Shown: piece by piece, positions 5,154 to 5,236 of the stretch
How positions within the stretch are numbered: position 1 is the first letter of the stretch
Layout of the letters: each line of letters opens with the position of its first letter
Assembly: GCA_023228225.1 (NCBI GenBank)
Contig: JALOBO010000116.1
Coordinates: 1 to 5,236, forward strand
DNA from: Clostridia bacterium
GTDB lineage: Bacteria > Bacillota > Clostridia > Christensenellales > UBA1242
Direction: 5' to 3'
DNA length: 5,236 nt
Notes under the pieces: generated by a model
Told to the model about the DNA's origin: nothing
Database searches by the model: none
What the model saw: the letters and a program-made list of their open reading frames with translations, nothing else
Translations under genes and position numbers: made by a program

Positions 5154-5236
5154 TGCCAGAAGTTTATTATGACGTAACGGTCCGGGCGAATCCAAAGAGT
5201 ATGGAGGAGCTAATAAACAAAGTACATGAGGCAGAG
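5153..5236 (+). CDS. Probable tape measure protein, N-terminal 28 residues (3' truncated by the window)
   Basis: ATG 5153 overlaps the +1-frame stop in TAATG and has AGGA at 5141-5144, eight bases upstream. The frame is open to the end of the window. The visible residues (MPEVYYDVTVRANPKSMEEL then INKVHEAE) form a short strand followed by an amphipathic helix, similar in style to the start of many tape measure proteins. Identity rests mainly on its place after the tube and chaperone genes; the tape measure should continue for many hundreds of residues downstream. Confidence 0.6.
   Translation, partial: MPEVYYDVTVRANPKSMEELINKVHEAE

Noticed and set aside
5008..5172. A -1-frame extension of the chaperone is also open after 5007 and contains two CxxC pairs.
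   Set aside because: It would run 20 bases into the tape measure gene and lacks the neat TAATG junction of the +1 frame; its Cys-rich translation looks like chance. A stop at 5005 also narrows the interval for a -1 shift.

Overview
The window is a piece of a tailed (Caudoviricetes-type) virus or provirus genome: the head-to-tail structural module, with every gene on the + strand and almost no non-coding DNA. The host is most likely an archaeon, perhaps a methanogen-type euryarchaeon. The main reason is that three genes (starts at 1726, 2115 and 4101) have no Shine-Dalgarno sequence but carry an AT-rich TATA-like box centred about 25-29 nt before the ATG, which is the layout of archaeal leaderless transcripts. 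Frequent GGA (Gly), AGA/AGG (Arg) and CTC/CTT (Leu) codons at moderate GC fit, but do not prove, this. No replication, lysis, integration or packaging gene is visible.

Layout. 2-301 is the C-terminal end of the probable HK97-fold major capsid protein. 334-825 and 827-1684 are tandem paralogues, read here as capsid decoration or minor structural proteins; they share both termini, and the second carries an extra domain of about 118 residues. 1726-2076 encodes a small protein with one N-terminal membrane segment and its own probable promoter. 2115-2888 is a head-tail connector (HK97 gp6 / SPP1 gp15-like). 2888-3646 is a basic neck or tail-completion protein, possibly HK97 gp10-like. 3630-4064 is a probable tail terminator. 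4101-4592 is the probable tail tube protein, again with its own promoter. 4592-5056 is a tail assembly chaperone, and 5153 to the window end is the start of the probable tape measure protein. The terminator gene is followed directly by the tube gene with no sheath gene between them, which argues for a non-contractile (siphovirus-like) tail.

How the genes work together. Capsid and capsid-surface proteins come first. The connector, neck and terminator proteins then join head to tail, the tube protein polymerises around the tape measure protein, and the chaperone keeps the tape measure soluble during assembly. Genes are coupled by TAATG overlaps (2886-2890, 4590-4594, 5151-5155) or a 17-nt overlap (3630-3646), while the leaderless promoters would allow separate expression of the membrane protein, the connector group and the tube group.

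The most interesting signal is at 4977-5153. The chaperone gene stops at 5056, but the +1 frame stays open to a TAA at 5151 that overlaps the tape measure ATG, and it has no ATG, GTG or TTG start of its own before codon 5094. This is the architecture of the gpG/gpGT-type programmed frameshift of tailed phages. A plausible slip site, TTT_C followed by an arginine CGC codon, is at 5012-5017.
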